Assembly (NCBI RefSeq): GCF_901709675.1
Contig: NC_051096.1
Coordinates: 8,720,001-8,784,000, forward strand
Length of the DNA stretch: 64,000 bases
From: Syngnathus acus
Taxonomy: Eukaryota > Chordata > Actinopteri > Syngnathiformes > Syngnathidae
Direction of reading: 5' to 3'
The translations under genes were made by a program, and so were the position numbers. The notes beneath the pieces are model-generated. The model saw only the letters and a program-made list of their open reading frames with translations. It was not told the DNA's origin and did no database searches. Below, piece after piece: positions 42,737 through 63,129 of the stretch (within the stretch, counting starts at the first letter, position 1; every line of letters starts with the position of its first letter).

Positions 42737-42955
42737 TGTCCAAATTGGCAGGCTGCGTCCTCCAAAGCAGATCCGAAGGCTGGGTCCTTCGCAGCACTGG
42801 AAGCTCCGCCTACGTAAGCTCCGCCTACGTAAGCCGCAGTGAATTTGGACAGGCGGACTATCTCTGCACAAATGAATAGGCAGCGTCCTTCAACGCACAA
42901 TATGGCGACGCCGTGGCGTCATTTCCGGCCCGTGGAGGCTGTCCAAATTCACGCA
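42737..42955. mobile_element. Candidate MITE with inverted repeats
   Basis: GTGAATTTGGACAG (about 42839-42852) is the exact reverse complement of CTGTCCAAATTCAC (about 42940-42953), and a related GTGTCCAAATTGGCAGGCTG copy starts at 42737. Between them are duplicated CTCCGCCTACGTAAG units. The inverted arms and a lack of coding capacity suggest a small DNA-transposon derivative. No target duplication could be fixed, so the ends are uncertain. Confidence 0.4.
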
Positions 42956-42971
42956 GCCTTCAACAACCGGC

Positions 42972-43045
42972 CCTCCAAACTGGCCTGGTTTCAGCCCTCC
43001 AATCTGGCCTGGTTTCAGCCCTCCAATCTGGCCTGGTTTCTGTGG
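42972..43045. repeat. 24-bp tandem repeat, three copies
   Basis: Three successive copies of a 24-base unit beginning CCCTCCAA(A/T)CTGGCCTGG. The third copy decays at its end. Confidence 0.85.
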
Positions 43046-43344
43046 AGACGGGCCGTGAGTTAAGGCTATGAAAATGTGACCTTCGCAGCCTCTGTTTTGG
43101 GGATCGGACCGCCAAGGTGCCTTGGCGCCTGTGGCTCACGATGCACCCTTTGGCCCCTCCCGCAGGTGGTGAGCACATGGTTTGCCTTTTTGGGCTGTGC
43201 AACGCATTTGGAGTCTGAAAACCTTTCCCTGTATATTTCTCATTAGTGCACCCAAAAGCCTGGCATGTCAGCAACACGCAACTAATACCTATGTTGATAC
43301 GGAGGCTGGGGCGTGGATAGGATTCAACTGAATATGGGTCATAA

Positions 43345-43440
43345 GAGACCAAAAATGGCACCTCCCTTAGGTGAGGAAATGCCATGTTTTCAACAAATTC
43401 TTTTTCGAGTAAATACTTGGTAGATGAAACTTGACCAAAA
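43345..43440 (+). repeat. Dispersed repeat copy B (match to 37298-37400)
   Basis: Plus-strand partner of the segment on the minus strand at 37298-37400, sharing AAAATGGC(A/G)CCTCCC, TTAGGTGAG and the TTGGTAGA block in order. It also preserves the ATG and the GTGAG donor-like sequence, but I see no downstream exon to which it would splice. Confidence 0.65.
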
Positions 43441-43564
43441 AAAATGCCAATCTTAAACTGGAGATTTTTACATCTTGGATTAACTTGATTTTGACAAATC
43501 CATGCTGGACAGGGGGCAACACTTTTTGTTTTGAGTTTATGTAGTTTTGTTTTAGTGGTATTAG

Positions 43565-43620
43565 AATAGAATAGATCTTTATTGTCATTGTCACATGTAC
43601 AACGAAATTAAAAGTGCCAA
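43565..43620 (+). repeat. Retroposon-like fragment
   Basis: The sequence ATCTTTATTGTCATTGTCAC followed by TGTACAACGAAATT matches a motif common in fish interspersed repeats. The rest of the element is not recognisable. Family assignment is from memory. Confidence 0.5.
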
Positions 43621-44946
43621 CCGATCAGTGCATTTGCTAAAATTAAAAGATACAAGCTAAAAGTCTATACAAACTAAAAACCACACAAAAGAGCATACAC
43701 ACAAACTAGTGACATGGAATTGCACAACACATTTTTCGAGGACAAAATTTGTAGGGTTGTTTTGTTTTGTTGTTTTTTTAAGATTGTTTTGGGTTTTTGG
43801 GGGGGAAAAAAGACAACCCTCACCCCCAAATGTTTTTCAGCGGGCGTCAATTATACGCACATTTTTGCAATTTGCGGGCCGGGCAGGGCCGGTTACGATT
43901 ACATTACTGAGCCGAATGATACGCTTACTAATATCGGAGCCGCAAGAGGCTAAAAGGCCGAAAACCATGTCCGGCGTAGAAATGCCTGCTCCAAGATGAT
44001 TAAATTGGACATTTGCTGGGAATCGTCTAAAGTTGTGGGCTGGATGTTTTAGACAAGTCGATCTCTGAAGCAGGAAGTAAAAGTGGAATAGTCAACAGCG
44101 CATGCGCGGCTTCTTCGGACTCTGGATGTAAATTCCGCTCAAACGGTAAAGGAGTGACATTGAATTTGATCTTTAAAACACACCGTCTTGAATGCCTTTG
44201 ACTGCGTAAGGAACACATGTCAGGCTGTTCTTTGACGAAATGTAGCTGTTGCGTCGCCGCGCCGCGCCGCCGTTGTTTGCTCTGCGTGGTTCCGCACGAG
44301 CAGACGTCATTTTACGGGGGTACGCAGCGTTAAAATGCAGTGTTACGAAACGACGTACGTTTCGTCGATACGTAGTAGCACGTAACAATTCCAGCCAAAG
44401 TCGAATGGCAATATTGAGTTCCCGCTGCTCCACTTAGTCCCAAACAATATGTTACGCCATTCCATTGTGATAGATAGACAGACGTAATGGCTTCCTTCCA
44501 TCGATGCCCCCCCCCCCGTCTGAAGTCAAAGAGCGTGCCCGCAGCTGCCGTCTGTGCTGTTTGCCTCTCATTTTGGGCCTCCCTCAACGACGTCCACTGA
44601 ACATCATGATGTGTCGACTTTGACGCTTAGAAAGCCGTGCAAGCGAGGCCAAAATGCACGCCATTCTGCTTCCTAAATCAAACGTATGAATTCAACTGTG
44701 AAGACTGAATGAAGAGTATGTACGTCGTGCAATGTAATGGATCTCCATTCTCAATCCAGAAAACATACGACATCTGCGCCGTTATGTATTGCTTATTGGA
44801 TGGCCGCTACATACATGCAGTCAGAATACAAGACATTCACCGTTTCCAAGAGAATGCTCGCAAGATTGCTCATATTTGATATCCATTTGTTGATCCTGTT
44901 TTAGCAACATGGAATTGTTTGAAAAGTGACAAAACAGAAGAGCGTG

Positions 44947-45646
44947 ATGGCAGCTACGGAAGATGTAACCATGTCCAGTGGGGAGGTCCTCGTGGTGAAG
45001 ACTGATGGTGACACTAACACAGAGTATGTTGTCAATAAAAGCCAGGTCATCCTTCAGCTCCAGTCCATAAGTGCAGGGTGAGTAACTCAACTTGACTGAA
45101 AATGACACAATCCAAATTTGGAGTTGGCAAGAGCTGCATTGAGATCCGTTGCAGTCCTGTCAACATCATCAAGGGGTTGACCTTCTCTTTCACAATAACC
45201 GCCGGACGTGTCACAAACAAATCTTTTGGAATGTCCGTATTTATTCTTAATACTGTCGTTGATTTCAGGCGGGTATGTTCAAAAGCCACGATTAATTATT
45301 AACCCAAAGTGCTTTCATTGCAGAGAAGAATGTGATGAAACTGCTGATGACGGCCATCCAGGTAAGAGGATCGCAACCATGCAAAACACTCTGGCTTATT
45401 GCTGTCTTGCTTCACGTGCGTCTTTTCCTTCTTGTAGAAGAGACTGAGGAAGGTGACGTTGAAATTTGCTGCCCTATAACATGCGGTGACAGTAAAGCAA
45501 TGTTACTAGTGAAGAAGTTCGTGTGCCCAGGAATCAATGTCAAATGTGTGAAGGTCAGTCGAATTTCATTTCAAACTGCACCCGGGTACCAAGTTGCAGC
45601 AACACAAAAGTGTCTTTAATAATAACAACAAGGGGGTCATGGATGG

Positions 45647-45677
<31 letters not shown>

Positions 45678-47696
45678 TTCTAATATACTCATTCATATCT
45701 TGCCACCACTCTCTTCCCCAGTTTGACGACCAGCTCATCAGTCCAAAGCAGTTTGTCCATATTTCCGGGAAAGCCACTCTGAAAGACTGGAAACGAGCAA
45801 TCCGGATGGGTGGAGTCATGCTTAGGTGGGCTGTTATTGTCGAGTCTTGACACACTACGTATGCGTACGTCTGCTGCCCCCCCCTCCCGGTCCACCTAAC
45901 TCCAGCTCAGCGGAAGAAAAGAGACGGATTATTCCAAAGCAATGTGCTTGCTTGATGGACACCGTTCTTCCTTTAGCTCACCATTGATGAGTAGCTTCAT
46001 TCATTTTCTTGCTTCTCTCCAGAAAGATTATGGATTCAGGCCAACTTGACTTCTATCAACACGCGACGTTGTGTACAAACACTTGCCGTAGCACCAAGTT
46101 TGACTTGTTAATCAACAACACGCGCTTCCCACCTGACAGCACTGGACTCTCGTCTACATCCTCTCAAGGTGAGAACCAATGTTTTCTCCCGTACGATCGC
46201 GCTTTTGGCTGTCCGCTTTGGAACGGGCTGGCTTGTGTTGCTCTTTCAGCGCAGGAGTCCTCTGCTAACGGCAAGATAGATATGACGGAGGGAGCGGCTG
46301 AAACCAGGGACTGCGTCTCAAAGTCGGCAGGATCGCTCCACCACCACCACCACCACCGCCACGACTTTGGGGAAATCTCAGGTACCGACGGTCTTCTGTT
46401 TAGGACGCCCGCCTTTCGTAGAGCGCAAATGTACTGTGGTCTGTCTGCTCATGTGTAGAAGACACGCTCAATTTCTGGAAGGGAATTGCTGATGTGGGTT
46501 TGCTGGGTGAAGTGGTCACCAAAATCAGTACTGAGCTGTTGGATCTGCTGAACAACTTGCAGCTGCTCAAGGAGTCGGCGGTCTTGCAGAACACGGGTAC
46601 GGACGTCCTGGCAAACGATGCTGGCTCGGAGAATGGTGTTTGCAAAAGCCACGCTGCTTTCTCTCTCTGATGACAATTCCTCCCTCCCTGCTAGAGGTTG
46701 CAGCGCTGAGTAACCTTGGCCAGGTGTTTGGACTGCTCAACTCTGTCAAGAAGATGCTGGCCAAGAGGCGGCAGCAGACCCATCCCAGCCAGGCGCAGAT
46801 TCTTCGAATCCTTTGCGGTGAGTTCCAACGAAAGACGTGTACAAGACGAATATGTGGATGAGCGACGGATGCATTTGTTGCGCGCAGACCTGGAGTCGCA
46901 GTTGGCAGAACAGCGAAAGCAGCAACAGAATCAAGCTCTGCCATGGTCATGCCCGCCGCACCCTGCCGCCAAAAGTAGCATCAAACGCCAGACAAAGCGG
47001 CTTCGTTTGCACAAGCCCCTAACTAGCGTCAACCGTCAGCCTGCGCAGGTCACCATTCTGTCCCCCATCTCCTTGTCTTCCTTGGCTCAGCCGTTGGCTC
47101 TGGCAGACCTGCCCATCACCTCCTTGGCCCAGTCGTCCAACATTGTCACTCTGCTCCCCGCCGGCTCGCAACTTTTCACACGATACGTGCTGACCGGAGA
47201 CGGAAAAGCCGACGGCGTTACCTTGCACGCGTCTTCCGACCTCACGCTGGTGGATTCTAGTCCCGCGCAGGAGTCCAGCCAGTTGAGTACAGTGGTCAAA
47301 CCCGTGGAGCTGCTCCACCTTAGCCAGCGAGCGCTGTGTGCAGAAGCAGTGGCCGTGGAGGCGGCGGCGCAGGTGCAGGTGCCGGACGGCACCGTCTTGC
47401 TGCGGCACGACCGAGAACACGCGCTTCTCCACATGGACCCACGGTCAGTAGAGGAAGGGGAAGTCGCGGGGCTGCCGGTGCCCGCCGCCGCCGAGTCGGG
47501 TCCGGGTGAGAGCGCCGGTATCGTTCAGCAGAGGATGGAGGTCACCGTTGCGCAGGAGCCACACTCGCAAATGCAAGGGACACACAAACAAGGGACTCAG
47601 AGCCTGGAGTTGGATGCCCGTGGACGTGGGCCCGGTGTACAGCTTGTGGTCGTAAGAGAAAATATTGTGCCAAGTTCAGGCCAAGTAAACACCTAG
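44947..47696 (+). CDS. gmeb1: Glucocorticoid modulatory element-binding protein 1
   Basis: Nine coding exons: 44947-45077, 45324-45361, 45438-45553, 45722-45825, 46023-46168, 46250-46381, 46459-46596, 46695-46817 and 46888-47696, joining to 578 residues. GMEB1 is a nuclear SAND-domain factor that binds the glucocorticoid modulatory element with GMEB2. The SAND domain spans about residues 70-150, with CPITCGDSKA, KKFVCPGINVKCVKFDDQLI, the DNA-contacting KDWK motif (116-119) and the zinc-site region FYQHATLCTNTCRSTKFDLL. Then come EDTLNFWKGIADVGLLGEVV (GMEB-specific helix), a LESQLAEQRKQQ coiled coil near residue 310 and a long transactivation-like tail. GMEB1 rather than GMEB2 is supported by NKSQVILQLQ near the N-terminus and the FWKGIADVGL form. 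Exon 6 encodes six consecutive His. All introns are GT-AG and phases agree. AATAAA at 47718-47723. An upstream noncoding exon is likely. Confidence 0.93.
45647..45674. repeat. (TG)n microsatellite in gmeb1 intron 3
   Basis: About 14 TG copies roughly 48 bases upstream of the acceptor of exon 4. UG repeats bind TDP-43-type factors and can alter splicing; no effect is known here. Confidence 0.85.
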
Positions 47697-47776
47697 TCGT
47701 CACAGAAAAACGGAAGGAATAAATGGCTCGTACAAAAGCATTTGACTCGACTGTATTTCCTTCAGGTGTTGTTGCG

Positions 47777-47814
47777 CATGCATGCATGCATGCATGCATG
47801 ATTGCTTCTTTCTC

Positions 47815-47868
<54 letters not shown>
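47777..47868. repeat. (CATG)n and (CAGC)n microsatellites
   Basis: A self-complementary CATG run (47777-47800) and, after 15 bases, a CAGC run (47816-47868), in the 3' flank of gmeb1. Confidence 0.9.
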
Positions 47869-49063
47869 CACCTTGTGACGACGGCATGCGTCATGACGGA
47901 TGTAGTATATATTGAGTCCCAAATCTTTGTGTTCCGTTGCAGCTACTGTCATTAGGGTGCAGTCAAACGTGCAAAAAGTGACCAAATGAGAACAATTGGA
48001 CATCATTCATTAAGGGTTGTCCAATATTCCCTGATGAATACTCATAACAATCCTGTCATGTTTGGTTGACCATTGTAAAGTGAACAAGATTCATTTGTTT
48101 TTACAATCAGGAGTTACGTGAGGAGAAGAAGCTCGGCGAATGTCACTTGAGCACATTTGAATCCCGTTGAAATGGACTTTTTCAGTCAACCAATGGCTGC
48201 GCAGCCTATGACGACATCGCCTGTGACGTTGCCTATTTATGTGCGCGCCGCCAGTACCATCACACTGGCACACCCGGTGCGATTTGTGGACAAGAAGCGT
48301 GCGTGCGTGCGAGCGAGCGAGCGTGCAAAAACATTTGTTAGTGTGCGGGACACATTAGTAAGTATCTTGCGTCAATCTGGATTGATCATGACATATGGTG
48401 CCTAAATGACTTTTATTTGCGCTGCTAAGAGCAATATTTGATTTTGTTCTTGCGTTGTGAATCGATTGTCTGTCGTGTATCCCAGCCAGCGTTTTAAGTG
48501 AGCAATATGTAGCATGCATATTGCTCACTTCTAAAATGCCAACCGAGGTTATTGTTCGTGCAGGCCAGGGCGGTGTCTTGCCAAGGCAAGGAAGGCTGCT
48601 TCTGCTTCTGCTGCTTCTGCTGCTGCTCATTGTGTGCGCTTTGTAGCGACCTGATTGGTGTGCTATGGTCTTGATCGCGAACAATTTGGGCATATTCAAA
48701 CTGCATTTATCAATGTCGGAATTAATGGTGACGTTGTTCCATTCCCTTTGGTCACGAGAATGCAAACGACTTGTTTATCCTATCAGCTGTTATGAGTCCG
48801 TCTTTGTTTGCTGATGATGCTGATGATGATGCTGATGATGATGATGCTGCCGTCAAGGCGTCTTTGTTTGATAGTGATTGTCATGCCTGTTACCGATCGA
48901 GTGAGGGGGAAACAGGAGTGCTGTCGAAGAAAATAACACCCATTGATGTATTTAAATGGGTTCATTGACACAACATTAACCGTCAAGCCTGACACTTTTG
49001 TAATGAGGTCACGAGAACAAATTGATGTTTGCTCTTCGCGACAAGCGAAGAGTCTGCGTATGG

Positions 49064-49066
<3 letters not shown>

Positions 49067-49157
<91 letters not shown>

Positions 49158-49189
49158 TATGTGTATGTATATATATATATATGTGTATG

Positions 49190-49271
<82 letters not shown>

Positions 49272-49406
49272 TATGTGTATGTGTATGTATATATGTGTAT
49301 GTGTATGTATATATGTGTATGTATATATGTATATATGTGTATGTATATATGTATATATGTGTATGTATATATGTATATATGTGTATGTATGTATGTATAT
49401 ATGTGT
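49067..49406. repeat. TA-rich (TA)n/(TATG)n array, 340 bp
   Basis: Long AT dinucleotide runs punctuated by G at changing intervals, passing into a TATATGTG-type pattern at the right end. The purely alternating TA blocks can extrude cruciforms. It is about 550 bases upstream of the stmn1 start. Extensive open frames across it are artefacts. Confidence 0.95.
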
Positions 49407-49947
49407 TTGTGTGCGCGCCCGCGCGCATGTTATTTTTTATTTTGAGAATTATATATTGTTAAAATGCAACTCGGCAAGAAAGATATTTTCATTCCAAGAA
49501 ACGCCCTGAAATCAATGATAGAAACCCTACCGCCCGCTTTCCCCGAGAAGACAATTGCTTTCTCAAATGCGCAATTATTGTGTAATCTTGTACGTGTTGT
49601 CTTTTGCCTCTGACTCCCATCGATGGAAACAAAATGTTAGCATACATCATTTATCCACACAAGATTTGCATTTGAAATATTTGCTTTTCCACATGGACTT
49701 CAAAATAGAACGAAATTGTACGCAATGTGAATGATTCCTGATGCCATGAGCGTTTTTTTTTTTTTTTTTTTTTTGGGTGCTGTTTTGGGAGATGGGCGGT
49801 GGTTGGTTGCAATTGTGCAAACGACCGCTGGGTGTCGTCATTGCGCTATATTTCGGCTGCTTTGTTTAGTCAAGCACTGTGGGTGATCCATCTTACTCAT
49901 TTCTACATTTGCTCCTTTTAAGGTCAATCATCCAGCGTACTTTTAAG

Positions 49948-50769
49948 ATGGCAGCCCCCAAAGGTGAATATGTCATGTTCATTATAATATTGAAAGACTT
50001 TGATTTGCTGATTTGATTTAACACCCCTCTATAGATATTCAGGTCAAGGAGCTGGACAAGCGGGCCTCTGGCCAAGCCTTTGAGGTTATCCTTGGTGAAC
50101 CTACCCCAGACACTAAAGGCGACTTCCCCTTGGCCCCTCCAAAGAAAAAGGATGTTTCACTGGAGGAAATTCAGAGGAAGCTGGATGCTGCCGAAGAAAG
50201 ACGCAAGGTAGAAGAAGCGGCTCATTCACATAGTTGTAGTATACTGTTTGCCAAGCAAGTGTCCAACTATGAAGGAAAAACGATTGATTGATTGATTTGA
50301 TTGATTTTATCCCCTCAAAATATCTTCCATTGTTCTGTTCATATAATCAACTCTGCAGTTAACTATTAGTTTAAAGGACAATGTTCCATCGCAATTATGA
50401 TTTAAGAAGAACATTGCGATACAATCTTTTTTTCCCAGAACCATGAAGCTGAGGTTTTGAAGCATTTAGCAGAAAAACGTGAACATGAAAAAGAAGTGCA
50501 ACAGAAAGCTATGGAAGAGAACAACAATTTCAGCAAGATGGCTGAGGAGAAACTCAATCAGAAAATGGAAGCCAACCAAGGGAAACGCACAGCAATGATG
50601 GCAGCAATGAATGAAAAATTCAAGGAGAAAGTAAGCGTCATGCTTTGTGTTCAATTGATATTTTACCTCCATGATCAATGTTGTTGTTTTCCCTTGACAG
50701 GACAAAAAATTGGAGGAAGTGCGAAAAAATAAGGAAACCAATCAAACCAACGATGCTTCGGAAGACTGA
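49948..50769 (+). CDS. stmn1: Stathmin 1
   Basis: Four coding exons, 49948-49963, 50035-50207, 50439-50630 and 50701-50769, encode 149 residues, the same as human stathmin. Stathmin binds two tubulin heterodimers and promotes microtubule depolymerisation; phosphorylation of four serines switches it off in mitosis. The N-terminal capping region [19 protein letters not shown] and the long tubulin-binding helix (about residues 47-140, [38 protein letters not shown]) are intact. The exon phases agree and introns are GT-AG. Of the four human regulatory sites only Ser16 (here Ser17) is kept; the positions of Ser25, Ser38 and Ser63 are Gly26, Ala39 and Asn64. A Thr29-Pro site has arisen nearby. The start reads MAAPKD instead of the usual MASSD. 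A possible polyadenylation signal is at 51164-51169. Confidence 0.96.
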
Positions 50770-51061
50770 ATGACATCACAAGTCTGAACTACATCATGTG
50801 AATGAAATGTCATTTTTGTATTTGACTATTCTTTGTGTTGAATTCTTTCTTCTTGTTGATCTTAGCTATTATATCTGTGTGCACTTCCCACTTGAAGTTT
50901 TTTTTTTTTTTCCCCCATTTCTTTTCTCAAACCAAAAACATCCTTGCGCTGAAGGGGACAGAATTTAAGCGAAAGAGACATTTAAGCGATGTCTGTACAA
51001 TGATTTCCAATGGAGAAATAGTGAGCGCTTCCTCGCGTGACGTCATCGACCAAAACATGGA

Positions 51062-51080
51062 GGGGAGGGGAGGGGAGGGG
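51062..51080 (+). other. Candidate G-quadruplex
   Basis: Four consecutive GGGG blocks with single-A spacers meet the usual G4 pattern with very short loops. It is in the stmn1 3' flank, on the sense strand, so it could form in RNA if the 3' UTR extends that far. Confidence 0.6.
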
Positions 51081-51730
51081 AGCGGTGTGTGGCCCTAGTC
51101 CTCCATTTAAAGTGGCCATTTCTAAAGGCATTCGTTTTTTCATGATTTCTCCAAAATGAATGGAATAAATAGAAAATGATGAGTTTTTTCCAAAAATGAC
51201 ATAAACTGGGCTAGTTAGGGAAAAATGAAGCAGCTTCGCTTTTGTGTCCCTTTCATTTGTGTGGCGACCGATCTCGACACCCTTAGTTGTGCTTGCGTAC
51301 AGTAGGGATCATAAACCTTAACATTTCTTGTGGTCTTGAAAAAGTCTTAAGTTTAGATTGTTACCGTTTCAATAACAAGGGTAGAAAAAGTAGTTCTGAA
51401 GACAACAAAAAGGGTTTCACAAAGATGGGTGTAGTTTGTTTCACCTGAAGATATGTCTTTATTTCGCTGTTAATCTCAAACTGTATTGCTGTGTGAAGCA
51501 TGTCATCGGATGTTTCATGAATAACAAATGCATTACTTGTGTAAAGTTAATGAGCAATACATCTTCATTGTATGAGTGAATTTTCTGTTAGTTGTACTGT
51601 TAAAAAAAGACTGTTGCCACGTAACAAGATTGCATGTAATCCCTGTTAACCTCACACTTTTGAAATATACTATTTTCACCGATATTTTCCTCATTCTCTG
51701 TTTAATTTCCCTGGCTTTCAACGCAAGCTT

Positions 51731-51731
<1 letters not shown>

Positions 51732-51796
<65 letters not shown>
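51732..51796. repeat. (CT)n microsatellite upstream of anln
   Basis: About 32 CT copies ending some 38 bases before the first CCAAT element of the anln promoter. Confidence 0.95.
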
Positions 51797-51798
<2 letters not shown>

Positions 51799-51834
51799 AC
51801 CCACCCACCGCCCCCTCCCAGGCTCTTTCTTTCA

Positions 51835-51924
51835 ATTGGCTGGTCCTACTTGAATTGAGTGTCCGTCCCTGTGATTGGTAGAAAGACCTTCGGAAGAGCT
51901 GCGCCGCTAAAATTCGAATTTGAA
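51835..51924 (+). promoter_or_regulatory. anln promoter: two inverted CCAAT boxes and CHR
   Basis: Two ATTGG (inverted CCAAT) boxes lie at 51835-51839 and 51874-51878, followed by overlapping CHR-like hexamers TTCGAA (51913-51918) and TTTGAA (51919-51924). The start codon is 139 bases further on. In mammals, NF-Y on CCAAT boxes plus MMB/DREAM on a CHR give G2/M-specific expression, and anillin is a typical G2/M gene. The spacing of 35-40 bases is slightly longer than the common 31-33. No TATA box is seen. Confidence 0.6.
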
Positions 51925-52062
51925 CAGGAGTTGTTTTGTACAAGAGGTAAGAGAAGACCAGTCGGTAGAGTCGCCGCTCGCTTCCTTTCAAGCTCTCTTT
52001 TTGGACATTTTAATGTACTTGAGCTTTTAGAAATCTACAAGCCACAACACATTAGTGCCAGA

Positions 52063-61313
<9,251 letters not shown>

Positions 61314-63129
61314 ACCCAAAACACAAGCTCTCGCTCTGTAAGTTTTAGCAATACGCCATTACTAAGTGCAATACATATTGTTTGGAGGCTTATGCGTAAA
61401 TATCAAGTCATCAACATGAGAAGCCAGCATATTTACCTGTAAAAAAATCATTACCATGGCTGCACCAAATTAATATCATTACTGGTAATCATCAAACTAT
61501 TGATCAGAGATGGCTTTGTGTCGCTTCATTTCTTTTTTTAAGCTTTTTTTTTCCCTAGCACATCAGGTTGTTGTTGTTTTTTCGGGTTTTTTGCGATTAT
61601 TATCATTTTAAGCTGCACTCTGAATATTTCGAATGACACCTGCAGCTGGAAAATGAAATGGGATTTGAACATTCCTTTATTTGTGGGCAAGGTTTTCCTC
61701 TTTTCTTTAGCCTTCTGCCTCTGAAGGCGTCGCTTGTGACATGTGGAATCCTTAATGGCAATCGAATCGCTTCTGTTGGCGACTCTGAGACAACGCGCGG
61801 GATCTCACAGCCGCTGAAATCCCCAACCGTTTGCAGTATGAAACTTTGCCATTGTGAACAGCCAGTGTTAATCTGCTATTTCTAAGATGTCCAAATAAAA
61901 GGGCTTTTTTTAAACAAAGAGTGCAGTTTTGAGACCTAGAAAAGCTTGTGCGATAGCATTTTTACCATGCGCTGTCTTCCCAGCAAAAAAATCTGTGTTG
62001 CTGAACCTAACCCTTAAACTATTATTATATATGACATGTTATTCTTATACTATTATTATAATAATTATTGTTGTTCTTATGAAAACCTGATGTGGTTACA
62101 GAGAAATGAAGGTAAATTTGGAACCGGCGGCACAAAAAAATGATGTAGAAAATTTGACTTGCATTTTGTTTCAAAACAAACCAATGTGTAATGAGAAGAA
62201 ATGAAAGTTGAGCACATTTGTTATTTAGCAAACTGGTGGATCTTTGCATTCCTAAATAAGCCGGGAGTCGCATTCATTTTCAAAAAGCTTGGTTGACCCC
62301 CTGAATTGGGTTATTTGGGAATCATGCGACGGACACTTTAGAGGTCATAGAAAAATGAAAGCAAGCCATACATTTGAAATATTTGACATTACTACACTAA
62401 TAAGATTGCAACATTTTGTCCAGGCTTTATGGCAATATATCAACAATGTTATTCGTTGCTTTGTAAAATGGTGATTTGGTTCATTTCTGACTTTTGAGAT
62501 ACGCCATGTCCTTTCACCAGAATTGGTGGAGACGAACTCATACGTGGATATTTTTGCCGCTTGCTGAACTCTGATTCAGGCAACAACTGCATGCACCATT
62601 ACAAGTTTGGACTAAGAAATACATTGCAATAACAAATACTGAAGCCATCATTTAGGAATGATTGTTGAGCAATTGAACAGTATGCATGATTCATTTGCCG
62701 AAATAATTACCTTGTGCTAATGTTCTTGACAAAAACATACGGAAATTCCAACTCTAAGTCCATTTCTATAGTTTGGATGGTCTTTCTGCCAAGTTGTACT
62801 CCGATTGAAATATTTCTTTGTGTTTATTTCACTATTCTTTGTTCAGTTCTGTGCACAGTTGTACTTGTTTGCGATGTTTGTTTTCAAAATGCAATACAAA
62901 TAGAGTTGAATAAAATCTAAAGGTGACAACAATTGGAGCGCAACTGACGTGATTCTTGCTCCATAATTCCACTGCTATACTTTGTTACTTTTGCTACCAC
63001 AAAAGAAGAACAATAGTGACATTCTGAGTTGTGTCCAAATAATCAGGATTCTTGAAAGTTGAGTGCGTGCGTGCGAGCGAGGGAGGGAGGTAGGGTGGAG
63101 ATTTTCTTTTTTTTTCTCTCTCTCTCTCT

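Larger units (their letters stand above)
42512..44946. other. Interval between rpa3 and gmeb1, repeat-derived
   Basis: After the rpa3 polyadenylation signal there is a candidate MITE-like segment (about 42737-42955), a 24-base tandem triplication (about 42972-43045), dispersed repeat copy B (43345-43440) and a retroposon-like tail (about 43565-43620). The stretch 44000-44640 is CpG-containing, with a CCGCGC cluster near 44260, and probably includes the gmeb1 promoter and noncoding first exon, though no donor could be chosen. Confidence 0.5.
47697..49947. other. Interval between gmeb1 and stmn1
   Basis: It contains the gmeb1 polyadenylation signal, (CATG)n at 47777-47800, (CAGC)n at 47816-47868, GCGT/GCGA near 48299-48325, a CTG/CTT run (48593-48630), GATGAT units (48815-48848), the long TA-rich array at 49067-49406 and a T homopolymer (49755-49775). 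The stmn1 promoter and noncoding 5' exon should lie in the right half, but no definite signal was found. Confidence 0.5.
50770..52062. other. Interval between stmn1 and anln
   Basis: The left part is the stmn1 3' UTR. A quadruplex-like run of four GGGG blocks lies at 51062-51080. A CT dinucleotide run (51732-51796) immediately precedes the anln promoter elements (51835-51924). The remainder is unique and AT-rich; 51925-52062 probably contains the anln 5' UTR. Confidence 0.55.

Noticed and set aside
42677-42900. Minus-strand peptide with GGAYVGGAS repeat
   Set aside because: Product of duplicated CTCCGCCTACGTAAG units in the candidate MITE.
48943-49509. Frames of Tyr-Ile repeats up to 188 residues
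   Set aside because: Caused by the TA-rich array at 49067-49406.
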